Origin: Mycolicibacterium sp. P9-22
GTDB lineage: Bacteria; Actinomycetota; Actinomycetes; Mycobacteriales; Mycobacteriaceae
Assembly (NCBI RefSeq): GCF_008329585.1
Contig: NZ_NPKP01000006.1
Location: 186,001 to 250,000 of the forward strand
DNA length: 64,000 nucleotides
Reading direction: 5' to 3'
The notes under the pieces are model-generated. The model was not told the origin of the DNA. It did not search any database and saw only the letters and a list, made by a program, of their open reading frames with translations. Position numbers and translations under genes: made by a program. The number at the start of each line of letters is the position of its first letter. Position 1 is the first letter of the stretch. Positions 43,298 through 51,937 of this stretch are shown piece by piece.

Positions 43298-43303
43298 ATC
43301 GAG

Positions 43304-44962
43304 CTACTCCTTCCAGGTGTCGTAGGCCCAGAAGTTGACCATGCCGCGCGGCGGGTCCAGCCACCGCTCGATTTCGTGCACCCGGCTGGTGGCGGCCGCG
43401 TTGTAACGCTCGGTGTAGAGCGGCAGGGTGGTCACCTGATCGATCAGGGCGTACTGGGCCACTTTGTCGTAGGCGGCCTTTCTGGAACCGTTGTCCAGGG
43501 CGCTGCGGCCGTCGGCCAGCCAGCCGTCGACCTTCGGGTCCTCCAGTTTGGGACCGTTGATCGCACCCCCGGTTTCGTAGATCTTCTCCAGCACGACACC
43601 GACGTCGACACCACCGACGGCCCGCGGGAATGCCTCATAGGTGTTGGTCTCGCGGACCACATCGACGGTGCCCTCGTCGCGGAACTGCAGATCCACTGCG
43701 ACACCGGCATTGGTGCGCAGCTCGGCCTGGTAGGCCTCCAGCACCGTAGACAGCGGCGGCTTGGGCTCGGTGGCGATCAGCCGGACGACCAGCCGCTGAC
43801 CGGCCGCATTGGTGCGGTAGCCCTCACTGTCGCGTCCGGTCCAGCCGGCCTCGTCGAGCAGCTTGTTGGCCTCTTCCACGTTGCCGCCGTATGCGTTTTC
43901 ATACTTGGCGTCATAGAAGGGGCTCTGCGGTCCGACGATGCTCCATGCCCGCTCCGAGCTGCCCTGCAGCACGGTGTCGATAATCGGGTTCAGGTCGACG
44001 GCCTCGCGCAGCGCCCGGCGCACCCGCACGTCCTTGGTGTTGTCACCGGTGACGTTGAAGTACAGCGAGTAGGGCGACACATTGGAGGGCTTGGACTCGA
44101 ACTGGAAGCCGTCCACACCGTCGAAGGTCGGAATGTCGGCAGGTGCCACCTGGGCGATCGCATCGACCTCACCTGAGGTCAACAGCCCGGCGCGCACGTT
44201 CGGCTCGGAGACCACCTTGACGACGAGCTCCTCGAGGTAGGCAGGCCCCTCATGTGAGGCCAGCGACGACGGCCAGTTGTAGTCCTCGTTGCGCGTGAAC
44301 CGCAGCTCGGAGCCTTCGACGACCTCGGTGAGGATGAACGGTCCGGTGCCCGCAATGCCGACGCCGCCGGCGGCCACGTCCGGGTTCTGCAGCGACTTGG
44401 GGGAGATCTGGGAACCCTGCAGGGAGGCAAGCGTATTCAGCCAGTTGGCGGTCGGCTCCGACAGCACGGTGCGCACCGTGAACTCGTCGACCACCTCGGT
44501 GGACTTCAGGGTCTGGAAGGTGCTCTTGGCCACCGACGGTGCGTATTCCTTGTCGCCGGTGATCTTGTCGAAGTTGGCCTTCACCGCGGCCGCGTTGAAC
44601 GGCTCACCGTCGTGGAACTTGACGCCCTGGCGCAGCTTGAACGTGTAGGTCAGACCGTCGTCGGAGCGTTCCCAACTCTCGGCCAGCCAGGGGTGGATCG
44701 ACTCGTCGTAGTCGATGGCCACCAGACTGTCGAACGCGTTGCGCACCACCTGGACCTCGCTGCAGCAGCCGCGCACATGCGGGTTGATGCCCTCTTCCGG
44801 GTAGTCCGACTGCGCGACGGTCAGAGTGCCCCCGCGCACCGGCTCACCGCTGCCGGTGCTGGTGTCGGACTCGCTGCCGCATGCGGTCAGGGCAAGCAGC
44901 AGCGCCAGCGCCACGGCCACCCACCGCAACACGGCGAATCGTGGTCGTTTTGTACGGGTCAT
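43304..44962 (-). CDS. ABC importer substrate-binding lipoprotein (dipeptide/oligopeptide type)
   Basis: The 552-aa protein has a lipoprotein signal (lipobox L-T-A-C near residue 27) and the family-5 extracellular binding fold: G-G-T-L-T-V-A-Q near 43, Y-T-F-K-L-R-Q-G-V-K-F-H-D-G near 105. It captures a peptide-like or other small ligand for the permeases and ATPase encoded upstream. A 107-bp gap with a hairpin separates it from the ATPase gene, so it may be expressed at a different level. Confidence 0.87.
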   Translation of the reverse strand: MTRTKRPRFAVLRWVAVALALLLALTACGSESDTSTGSGEPVRGGTLTVAQSDYPEEGINPHVRGCCSEVQVVRNAFDSLVAIDYDESIHPWLAESWERSDDGLTYTFKLRQGVKFHDGEPFNAAAVKANFDKITGDKEYAPSVAKSTFQTLKSTEVVDEFTVRTVLSEPTANWLNTLASLQGSQISPKSLQNPDVAAGGVGIAGTGPFILTEVVEGSELRFTRNEDYNWPSSLASHEGPAYLEELVVKVVSEPNVRAGLLTSGEVDAIAQVAPADIPTFDGVDGFQFESKPSNVSPYSLYFNVTGDNTKDVRVRRALREAVDLNPIIDTVLQGSSERAWSIVGPQSPFYDAKYENAYGGNVEEANKLLDEAGWTGRDSEGYRTNAAGQRLVVRLIATEPKPPLSTVLEAYQAELRTNAGVAVDLQFRDEGTVDVVRETNTYEAFPRAVGGVDVGVVLEKIYETGGAINGPKLEDPKVDGWLADGRSALDNGSRKAAYDKVAQYALIDQVTTLPLYTERYNAAATSRVHEIERWLDPPRGMVNFWAYDTWKE

Positions 44963-44997
44963 ATCGTGGTTTCCATATCGTATCGAGAGGTGAGGTC

Positions 44998-45016
44998 ACC
45001 GCACGCCTTGTGCGGT
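44998..45016. repeat. Hairpin between ABC ATPase and binding-protein genes
   Basis: ACCGCAC-GCCTT-GTGCGGT, a perfect 7-bp stem with a 5-base loop, lies in the 107-bp gap of the operon. It could be a processing or stabilising hairpin for the binding-protein mRNA or a weak terminator. Confidence 0.5.
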
Positions 45017-45069
45017 AAGTGGTTAGAACAGGCCGGAAGTGACTCAGCGGCAACAGGAATACAGACAGC

Positions 45070-46683
45070 TCACAGCGTCGGCACCGCCTCCAGCAGCGCC
45101 TGGGTATACGGGTCGTGGGGCGAGTCGAACACCTCGTCGGCGGTCCCCTGCTCCACAACCGTGCCGCGGTGCATCACCAGCACCCGGTCGGCGACGTGAT
45201 GTACTACGCCGATGTCGTGGGAGATGAAGAGCAGGGCGGTGCTCCGTTCGGCGCGAATCTCCAGCAGCAGGTCGAGGATCTGCGCCTGGATGGAGACGTC
45301 AAGTGCCGACACCGCCTCGTCGCACACCAGCAGTTCCGGGTCCGATCCCAGGGCACGGGCGATCGACACCCGCTGGCGCTGACCGCCGGACAACGACCGA
45401 GGGTGCCGATCGATGACGGTGCCGGGCAGGTGTACCAGATCCAGCAGTTCCCGGATCCGGGCATCGCGCGCGCCCTTGCGGCGACCGAGAGCGACTGTCT
45501 CGTCGATGATCTCGCGTACCGTGAATCGCGGATCGAATGATCCGACGGAGTCCTGGGCAACCAACTGCACCGCACCGAGCCGTGGCTGATCGATCTCGAC
45601 GTGCCCGGCGTCGGGGGCCAGCAGGCCGGTGACGATCCGCGCCACGGTCGATTTGCCGGAGCCCGATTCCCCTACCAGGCCCACGATCTCACTGCGGTGA
45701 ATGCCGAAGGTGACGTCCTCGGCGGCGGCGAATTCGTTCCTGCGGCCCTGCCGGTAGTACTTCCCGACACCGACGACGTCGGCGACGAGCTCGGGCCCGA
45801 CGTCGACCGGTGGTGGCGCCGGCCGGCCCGGATGGGCGAGCCGGCGTCCCCGGGTGCCGCGGCCGGGCACCGCGGCCACCAGCTTGCGGGTGTAATCGTG
45901 CTGCGGGTCGTGGATGACCTGCGCGACCGTGCCACGCTCGACAACCACACCGTTGTGCATCACCAGCACGTCATCGGCGACGCGGGACACCACCGCCAGA
46001 TCGTGGCTGATCAGCAGCACGCCGCGGCCGTCATCGGCCAGGGCACGCAACAGGCCCAGGATGCGTGCCTGCACGGTGACATCCAGTGCAGTGGTGGGCT
46101 CGTCGGCGATCAACACATCGGGGCGGCCGGCCAGCGCCGAGGCGATGAGGGCGCGCTGACGCAGACCGCCGGAGAGCTGATGGGGGTAGTTGCGCCGACG
46201 GTAGGGCGGGTCCGGGATGCCGACCGAATCCAGCAGTTCCTCGACGGCGGCCACGCGTCGGCGGCGCGGGAGGCGCAGCGCCTCGGACACCTCGGCCTGC
46301 ACGGTGCGCAGCGGGTCCAGCGAGGTCAGCGCGTCCTGCAGCACGAACCCGATCTGGGCGCCCCGCACGGCGCGCCAGTCCTTCTCGCGGTAGCCGCGGG
46401 TATCGGCCCCGTTGATGTCGAATGTGGTTGCCTCGATCCGGCTTCCGTCACCGGCCAACCCGACGAGGGCGCGCGCGGTCACCGACTTGCCGGATCCGGA
46501 CTCGCCGACGATGGCGAGCACCCGGCCGCGCCGGATGGTCAGGTCGACCCCCGAGACCACCGGCAGCGCAGAACCGTCCTCGGCGCGCACGCTGTCGAAG
46601 GACACCGTCAGTCCCTTGATGTCGACGAGCACATCGCCGGTGTGCCCCTGCGGGGGCGCGGTGACATCCGCTGTGACGGTCAT
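45070..46683 (-). CDS. ABC importer ATPase, two fused nucleotide-binding domains (DppD-DppF-like)
   Basis: The 537-aa protein contains two full ATPase domains: Walker A G-E-S-G-S-G-K-S near residues 60 and 350, signatures L-S-G-G-L-R-Q-R and L-S-G-G-Q-R-Q-R, and Walker B L-I-A-D-E-P-T and L-V-C-D-E-A-V. It is the fused form of the DppD/DppF pair. In the second Walker B the usual E-P is E-A. The ATG at 46683 overlaps the permease stop (ATGA). Confidence 0.9.
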   Translation of the reverse strand: MTVTADVTAPPQGHTGDVLVDIKGLTVSFDSVRAEDGSALPVVSGVDLTIRRGRVLAIVGESGSGKSVTARALVGLAGDGSRIEATTFDINGADTRGYREKDWRAVRGAQIGFVLQDALTSLDPLRTVQAEVSEALRLPRRRRVAAVEELLDSVGIPDPPYRRRNYPHQLSGGLRQRALIASALAGRPDVLIADEPTTALDVTVQARILGLLRALADDGRGVLLISHDLAVVSRVADDVLVMHNGVVVERGTVAQVIHDPQHDYTRKLVAAVPGRGTRGRRLAHPGRPAPPPVDVGPELVADVVGVGKYYRQGRRNEFAAAEDVTFGIHRSEIVGLVGESGSGKSTVARIVTGLLAPDAGHVEIDQPRLGAVQLVAQDSVGSFDPRFTVREIIDETVALGRRKGARDARIRELLDLVHLPGTVIDRHPRSLSGGQRQRVSIARALGSDPELLVCDEAVSALDVSIQAQILDLLLEIRAERSTALLFISHDIGVVHHVADRVLVMHRGTVVEQGTADEVFDSPHDPYTQALLEAVPTL

Positions 46684-47540
46684 GCGCCGGTCCGGCGTTC
46701 GAAACGGCGCTGCAGGTTGCGACCCACGATGGACACGCTGATCACCGTGATGGTGATGAACAGTCCGGGGAAGAATCCGACCCACCAGGCGATCCGCAGA
46801 TCCTGGCGGGCATCGGAGAGCATCGAGCCCCATTCGGGTAGCGGCGGTGTGGGTCCGAACCCGAGGAAGCTCAGGCCCGCGGCTCCGATGATCGCGGTGC
46901 CGACACCGAGGGTGGCCAGTACCGGTACCGTGCCGAGGGCATTGGGCAGCACGTGACGCACCGTGCGCCGCGCCGCCGACGCGACGGCCAGCCGGGACTG
47001 CGCGACGTAGTCCGATTCGCGCACCCGCAGGGTTTCGGCACGCACCACGCGCCCGTAACGGGGCGCCGACGCGATCGCGATGGCGGCGATCACGTTGCCG
47101 GTACCGGGTCCGGTCAGCGTGATCAGCATCAGGGCGAACAGCAGGTCGGGGAAGGCGCCCACCGCGTCGAAGACCCGGGAGATCGCCTCGTCGACCCGCC
47201 GGCGTGCGACGCCGGCGATCAGGCCGAAGAAGACTCCGAGCACCACGCCGAGCACGGTCGACGCGACCCCGATGAGGATCGAATACCTGGCGCCGTAGAC
47301 GATCCGCGACCACACGTCACGACCGAGATGGTCGGTGCCGAAGATGTGCTCGACGCTGGGGGCGGCCAGCGCGTCGGACATATCGCTGGCCAGTGGGTCC
47401 CGGCCGGTGAACAGGCCGGGGAACACCACGGCCAGCACCAGCAGCACCAGGATCGATCCGGCGATCAGCAGGCCGGTGTGCCGGAATCGGGTCAGGCCCG
47501 AGGACAGCGAGCGGCCCGGGAACGCGAAAGTCGTTGCCAT
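46680..47540 (-). CDS. ABC importer permease, DppC/OppC-like
   Basis: The 286-aa protein has about six membrane helices and the inner-membrane ABC loop E-x-x-x-x-x-x-x-x-x-G near residue 190, after an N-terminal F-x-G-R-D-P-L-A-x-D block near 50 typical of DppC (L-G-T-D/F-G-T-D-H-L-G-R-D-V-W-S-R near 72). The ATG directly follows the stop of the DppB-like gene. Confidence 0.88.
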   Translation of the reverse strand: MATTFAFPGRSLSSGLTRFRHTGLLIAGSILVLLVLAVVFPGLFTGRDPLASDMSDALAAPSVEHIFGTDHLGRDVWSRIVYGARYSILIGVASTVLGVVLGVFFGLIAGVARRRVDEAISRVFDAVGAFPDLLFALMLITLTGPGTGNVIAAIAIASAPRYGRVVRAETLRVRESDYVAQSRLAVASAARRTVRHVLPNALGTVPVLATLGVGTAIIGAAGLSFLGFGPTPPLPEWGSMLSDARQDLRIAWWVGFFPGLFITITVISVSIVGRNLQRRFERRTGA

Positions 47541-48575
47541 CTAACGCACCCTCAATCGCGGGTCGATCCAGAGGTAGACGATGTCGACGACGGTGTTGAC
47601 CACAACGTAGAGGGTGACCGCCAGCAGGGTGATGCCCAGCACGACCGGGACGTCCTGGCGGGTCACCGCGACGACGGTGGCCTGCCCGATGCCGGGCCTG
47701 CCGAACACCTGCTCGACGATGACGGTGCCGGTCAGCATCCCGCCGACCGACCAACCGGCCAATGTCGCAGCCGGGATCAGCGCGTGCCGCAGCCCGTGAC
47801 GCAGCTTGAGTCGCCACGGGGAGATACCGCGGGTCATTGCGGTGACGGCATACGGTTGTTCGAGGGATTTCTCGATGCCCTCACGCAGCACCTGGGACAG
47901 CACCGCCGCCAGCGGAAGCCCCAGCGTCAGGCTGGGCAGCACGATGTTTTCCAGCTTGCTGCCACCCACCACCGGCAGCAGACCCAGCTGGAAGGACAAC
48001 ACGGTGATGAACACGATGCCGAGCCAGAACGTCGGGATCGATGCGAAGGTGAGCTCGCCCAGGTAGGTGATCCGGGTGCCGATGCCCTTGCGCCCCGCAG
48101 TGATCAGCGCGGTGGTCAGCGCCACCACGACCGCGACCAGGGTTGCGGTGGCGGTCAGTTGTGCGCTGGCCACCAGCCGGTGACCGAACAGGATGTCGCT
48201 CACCGGGGTTCGCTGCACGTAGGACATGCCGAAATCACCCTGCAGCAGCCTGGTCAGGAAGTCGTAATACTGCACGAACAGCGATTTGTCCAAGCCCCAC
48301 TGCGCCTCGATGGTGGCACGCAGTTCCGGGGTGTCGAACTCACCCATCAGCAGGGTGACCGGATCACCGGGTGCGAAGTGCACGGCCAGGAACGCCGCAG
48401 AAGCGGCCAGCCACAGCACCACCGCCGCGGCGAGTAGTTTCTCCGTGATGTACTTCGCCTGGAACGCCGCGCCCGACAGCCGCGAGCGCCGGCGCGCGCC
48501 GAGGGCACCCGCGGCCGTGGCGCCCGGGGTGTCCTTCGACGCCAGATCCGACGAGGATGTCTGCAGCACAGTCAT
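47541..48575 (-). CDS. ABC importer permease, DppB/OppB-like
   Basis: The 344-aa protein has about six membrane helices, the DppB block A-P-G-D-P-V near residue 70, and D-F-G-M-S-Y near 113. The ATG at 48575 is 19 bp after the stop of the NtaA/SnaA-like gene. The long open frame before it has no DppB-like content. It forms the channel with the DppC-like partner. Confidence 0.88.
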   Translation of the reverse strand: MTVLQTSSSDLASKDTPGATAAGALGARRRSRLSGAAFQAKYITEKLLAAAVVLWLAASAAFLAVHFAPGDPVTLLMGEFDTPELRATIEAQWGLDKSLFVQYYDFLTRLLQGDFGMSYVQRTPVSDILFGHRLVASAQLTATATLVAVVVALTTALITAGRKGIGTRITYLGELTFASIPTFWLGIVFITVLSFQLGLLPVVGGSKLENIVLPSLTLGLPLAAVLSQVLREGIEKSLEQPYAVTAMTRGISPWRLKLRHGLRHALIPAATLAGWSVGGMLTGTVIVEQVFGRPGIGQATVVAVTRQDVPVVLGITLLAVTLYVVVNTVVDIVYLWIDPRLRVR

Positions 48576-48594
48576 GTTCGTGGAAGCGCCGGCG

Positions 48595-49977
48595 TCAGCC
48601 GAACGCAGCCTCCCCCACGGTATGAAGGCTCTTACCCGACGGGATGTGATCGTCGAATCCATCGCCGGGCCGCTCGAGCCCCAGGGTATCGCGCAGTGTC
48701 GTGCCCGGGTACTCGGTGCGGAAGATGCCCTTACGTTGCAGCAGCGGGACAACGTGGTCGACGAATTCCGTTGCCACGTGCGGGAGTTGCGCGGACATGA
48801 TGTTGAATCCGTCGGAGGCCCCCGCGTTGACCCACGTCTCGATCTGGTCGGCTATCTGTTCTGGTGAGCCGATGGCGGTGACGTGGGTCAGTCCGCCGCC
48901 CTGACGGGCGATGATCTCGCGGACGGTGAACTTCTCCCGTCGTGCGGTGCCGATGAGCGCGGCGAAATGTCCTCCCTGGGCTCCGAGTTCACCGTCGGCG
49001 GGCACCAGGTCCCACGGCAGTTCCTTGTCGAGGTCGAGTGCCTCGACCGGGACGCCGACCTGCAGCGCGAGGGCGTTGATCGCGAACTTCTCGGTGTGCA
49101 GTTCGCGCAGTTCGATCTCCTTGGCGCGCGCCTCCGCCTCGGTCGGCGCGACCAGGGTGATCAGGCCGGGCAGTACCCGGATGGTGTCGGGGTCACGGCC
49201 CCAGCCCTTGGCCTGCTCACGGATGGTGTTGCGGAAGGCGATCGCCGACTCGATGGTCGGCTGCACGGTATAGACGGCGTCGGCGAACCGGGACGCCAGC
49301 GCGATGCCGTCCGGCGAGGAGCCGGCCTGCACCAGCACGGGATGCCCCTGCGGGGACCGCGGAAGTGGCAGCGGGCCCGAGGTGTTGATGAATTCGCCGG
49401 TGTAGTCGATGGCGCGGATACGCGCCTCGTCGACGTAGGTGCCGGTGTCCCGGTCGGCGACCCAGGCGTCATCGGCCCAGCCGTCCCAGAGTGCGCGGAC
49501 CGCCTCGACGAACTCGTGCGCACGCCGGTAGCGCTCGTCGTGGTCGAGTCCGTGTTCGCGCCCGAAATTGCGGGCGACATCATCACCGTTGGTGGCCACG
49601 ATGTTCCAGGCCGCACGGCCGTTGCTGATGTGGTCCAGCGTGGAGATGCGCCGGGCCAGGTTGTATGCGGAGTTGTAGGAGCTGGACCCGGTGGCCACCA
49701 GCCCGATGCGCTCGGTGTACTGCGCGATAGCGGAGAACGCCAGCGTGGGGTCGAGCCCGCGGAAGGGCCGGTATTCGCCGCGGTACCGCCAGACGGGGGT
49801 GTCGGCCAGGAATACCGCGTCGAACTTGCCGCGTTCGGCGATCTTGGCGACCTCGATGTAGTGCTCGAGACTGCTGTACTTGTGGGCATCGACGGGGTCG
49901 GCCCGCCATGCGCCCGGGAACGCACCGCCGGGAATGAGGTTGAGGTTCAGCGTGATCGAGTCACGGGTGAAGGCCAT
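48595..49977 (-). CDS. NtaA/SnaA/DszA-family FMN-dependent monooxygenase
   Basis: The 460-aa protein matches the NtaA/SnaA/DszA/SoxA group of luciferase-like enzymes, which oxygenate organosulfur or organonitrogen compounds with reduced FMN. Family features are R-D-S-I-T-L-N-L-N-L near the start, D-A-V-F-L-A-D near residue 53, G-L-V-A-T-G-S-S-S-Y near 92, N-G-R-A-A-W-N-I-V-A near 118 and R-N-F-G near 136. It opens the operon of importer and LLM genes and follows the sulfurtransferase gene by 12 bp. Confidence 0.88.
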   Translation of the reverse strand: MAFTRDSITLNLNLIPGGAFPGAWRADPVDAHKYSSLEHYIEVAKIAERGKFDAVFLADTPVWRYRGEYRPFRGLDPTLAFSAIAQYTERIGLVATGSSSYNSAYNLARRISTLDHISNGRAAWNIVATNGDDVARNFGREHGLDHDERYRRAHEFVEAVRALWDGWADDAWVADRDTGTYVDEARIRAIDYTGEFINTSGPLPLPRSPQGHPVLVQAGSSPDGIALASRFADAVYTVQPTIESAIAFRNTIREQAKGWGRDPDTIRVLPGLITLVAPTEAEARAKEIELRELHTEKFAINALALQVGVPVEALDLDKELPWDLVPADGELGAQGGHFAALIGTARREKFTVREIIARQGGGLTHVTAIGSPEQIADQIETWVNAGASDGFNIMSAQLPHVATEFVDHVVPLLQRKGIFRTEYPGTTLRDTLGLERPGDGFDDHIPSGKSLHTVGEAAFG

Positions 49978-49989
49978 GGGTTGGATTCC

Positions 49990-50844
49990 TTACTTCACAG
50001 TGCTTTTTTCGATGGGAAAGCCGACGATGCTTCCCCATTCGGTCCAGGAGCCGTCATAGACGCGCACGTTGTCGAAGCCGAGCACCTCCGACAAGGCGAT
50101 CCAGCCCAGCGTCGATCGGTGCGAGAGCCTGCAGTAGTTGACGATCAAAGACGTTGAGCCATTTACCTTATCGTCGACGATCTGCTGCAGTTCCGAACGC
50201 GAGCGCAACCGGCCGTGTTCGTCGAGCAGGTCACGGAAGAAGAGGTGTTTCGCGCCGGGTATGCGGCCGTGCCGTTCGGCGCCGTGATCGATGGGGGCGT
50301 TCGGGCCGCTGACGCGGGCACCGCTGTACTCCTCGGGAGTGCGGTAGTCGAGCAAGACCACACCGTCCCGGCCCAGCAGGTCCCGCACCTCATCACGGCC
50401 GATCCGCAGCAGCTCCTGTTCGGGCGTCGGTACCGGAACCGGCAGCGCCTCCACAGCCGTGTCGCGCACCGCAGTGTCGGCCGCGGCGATACCGGCAGCC
50501 CGCCATGCCTCCAGGCCACCGTCCAGGTACGCCACCTCCTGGTAGCCACGCACCCGCAGCACCCACAGCAGGTAGGCGGCGAACTGGGTCGGGTCGCCTG
50601 CCAGCACGATACGTGAACCGACCCCGGCGCCGAGTTCGAAAAGTCGCTGCGACAACACATCTCCGGTCGCCAGTTCACGCTCCAGTGGATGCCAGGCCAG
50701 GTCCTTCCAGAACACGGCCCGCGCACCCGGGATCAACGATGCCTCGGGCCGGGTGGCGTGCACCTCGATGACGACCAACCGGGGGTTGGACAGGTCGGCG
50801 GCGAGCTCGTCGACGGAGACGACGCCACGGGTGATGAGCGACAT
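49990..50844 (-). CDS. Sulfurtransferase (two rhodanese domains) with unusual active loop
   Basis: The 284-aa protein has two rhodanese domains; the second carries a Cys near residue 236 in N-Y-C-R-L-S-H-R-S. The loop CRLSHR has the normal six-residue length but is unlike CRKGVT (thiosulfate type) or CGSGVT (mercaptopyruvate type). It likely handles sulfur released by the monooxygenases. ATG 50844; the divergent gene is also a sulfurtransferase. It is probably the first gene of the minus-strand sulfur operon. Confidence 0.82.
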   Translation of the reverse strand: MSLITRGVVSVDELAADLSNPRLVVIEVHATRPEASLIPGARAVFWKDLAWHPLERELATGDVLSQRLFELGAGVGSRIVLAGDPTQFAAYLLWVLRVRGYQEVAYLDGGLEAWRAAGIAAADTAVRDTAVEALPVPVPTPEQELLRIGRDEVRDLLGRDGVVLLDYRTPEEYSGARVSGPNAPIDHGAERHGRIPGAKHLFFRDLLDEHGRLRSRSELQQIVDDKVNGSTSLIVNYCRLSHRSTLGWIALSEVLGFDNVRVYDGSWTEWGSIVGFPIEKSTVK

Positions 50845-50870
50845 GACACAAATCCTTTTGTTACATCCGA

Positions 50871-50883
50871 TGTGTGACACACA
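50871..50883. promoter_or_regulatory. Dyad in the divergent sulfurtransferase region, left
   Basis: TGTGT-GAC-ACACA is a 13-bp inverted repeat 26 bp upstream of the minus-strand sulfurtransferase ATG, in a 253-bp gap that is richer in A+T than its surroundings. A regulator site for the sulfur operon is possible; the motif is short. Confidence 0.45.
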
Positions 50884-51047
50884 AATTCGGGAGTGCGAAC
50901 ATTGAATGACACTTGCTCCGGGGTGTCCATATTTTGAATACCGTGAATTTATTGCCGGCGCGGCCCACACCAGGTCGGATAGCTTTCTCTGTTCAGGGGG
51001 CGAAAGGCGCTGCATCAGAACAATTCGACGCGACCGCCGTCCCGGTG

Positions 51048-51065
51048 ATATGTATCGACACATAT
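51048..51065. promoter_or_regulatory. Dyad in the divergent sulfurtransferase region, right
   Basis: ATATGT-ATCGAC-ACATAT, perfect 6-bp arms and 6-bp spacer, lies 32 bp upstream of the plus-strand sulfurtransferase ATG. The AT-rich arms stand out in this genome and suit an operator or a promoter-proximal site. Confidence 0.5.
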
Positions 51066-51097
51066 TTGTCGAGCGGCCTGAAACCGGAGGAGAATGC

Positions 51098-51937
51098 ATG
51101 GGCGAGCAGGCCCGGACCGCCAATCTGATCGACCCGGCGACACTGCGCGCGGAACTGTCCCGCGGGTCGCTGGTGGTACTCGATGTGCGCCACACCACCG
51201 CCGGTGATCTCCCCGACCCGGCCGCGTACCGGCGCGGGCACATCCCCGGCGCGGTGTTCCTCGACCTCGATACCGACCTCGCCGGCGTGAGCACCGGCGA
51301 GAACGGCCGGCGGCCGTTACCCGGGGCAGAGGAGTTCCAGAAGACGGTGCGCCGTCTGGGGATCGCCGCGGATACGCCGGTGGTCGTCTACGGCGCCACA
51401 CGTTCGGCGGCCCCCGCTCGCGCGTGGTGGTTACTGCGCTGGGCGGGTGTGCAATCGGTACGCCTGCTCGACGGTGGGCTGGACGGCTGGACCGCCCACG
51501 GCGGCGCACTACGCGATGGCGACGAGGCCACCACGCGTGCGGAGAGCGACTTCGTCATCACGCCGGGTGGCCTTCCGGTCATCGAACTGGCCGAGGTCCC
51601 CGGGCTCGCGGAGCGCGGCCAGCTGTTCGACGCCCGCCCGGCCGCCAAGTTCTCCCACCCCACCGATACGGACGCCGGCCATATCCCCGGAGCCCGGAGC
51701 GCCCCGGTCGGTGCGTCCTTCGACGAGTCCGGTTACCTGCTTCCCGATGATCAGCTGCGCGAACGGTTCTCCCGGTTCGGCGTGCCACCCGAGGGTGAGC
51801 CGGCGGCCTATTGCGGTACCGGTGTGGCGGCCGCGCTGGAGGTCTTCGTGCTCGGCCTCCTCGGCATCCGGGCCCGCCTCTACGTCGGGTCCGCGTCGGA
51901 ATGGACCGCGGATCCCGCACGCGTGCTCGCGAAGTGA
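51098..51937 (+). CDS. Sulfurtransferase, two-rhodanese-domain (mercaptopyruvate type)
   Basis: The 279-aa protein has two rhodanese domains; the active loop is C-G-T-G-V-A-A near residue 239, the mercaptopyruvate/thiosulfate type. GGAGGAG precedes the ATG at 51098. It is divergent from the CRLSHR-type sulfurtransferase and coupled to an MFS gene by a 4-bp overlap. Confidence 0.85.
   Translation: MGEQARTANLIDPATLRAELSRGSLVVLDVRHTTAGDLPDPAAYRRGHIPGAVFLDLDTDLAGVSTGENGRRPLPGAEEFQKTVRRLGIAADTPVVVYGATRSAAPARAWWLLRWAGVQSVRLLDGGLDGWTAHGGALRDGDEATTRAESDFVITPGGLPVIELAEVPGLAERGQLFDARPAAKFSHPTDTDAGHIPGARSAPVGASFDESGYLLPDDQLRERFSRFGVPPEGEPAAYCGTGVAAALEVFVLGLLGIRARLYVGSASEWTADPARVLAK

Noticed and set aside
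46953..48437. A 494-codon plus-strand frame opposite the ABC permeases
   Set aside because: Low-complexity His/Gln/Asp/Arg-rich translation typical of antisense to membrane-protein genes.
50845..51097. SAM riboswitch ahead of the sulfur genes
   Set aside because: I could not fold the conserved core of any SAM riboswitch class; only short dyads were found.
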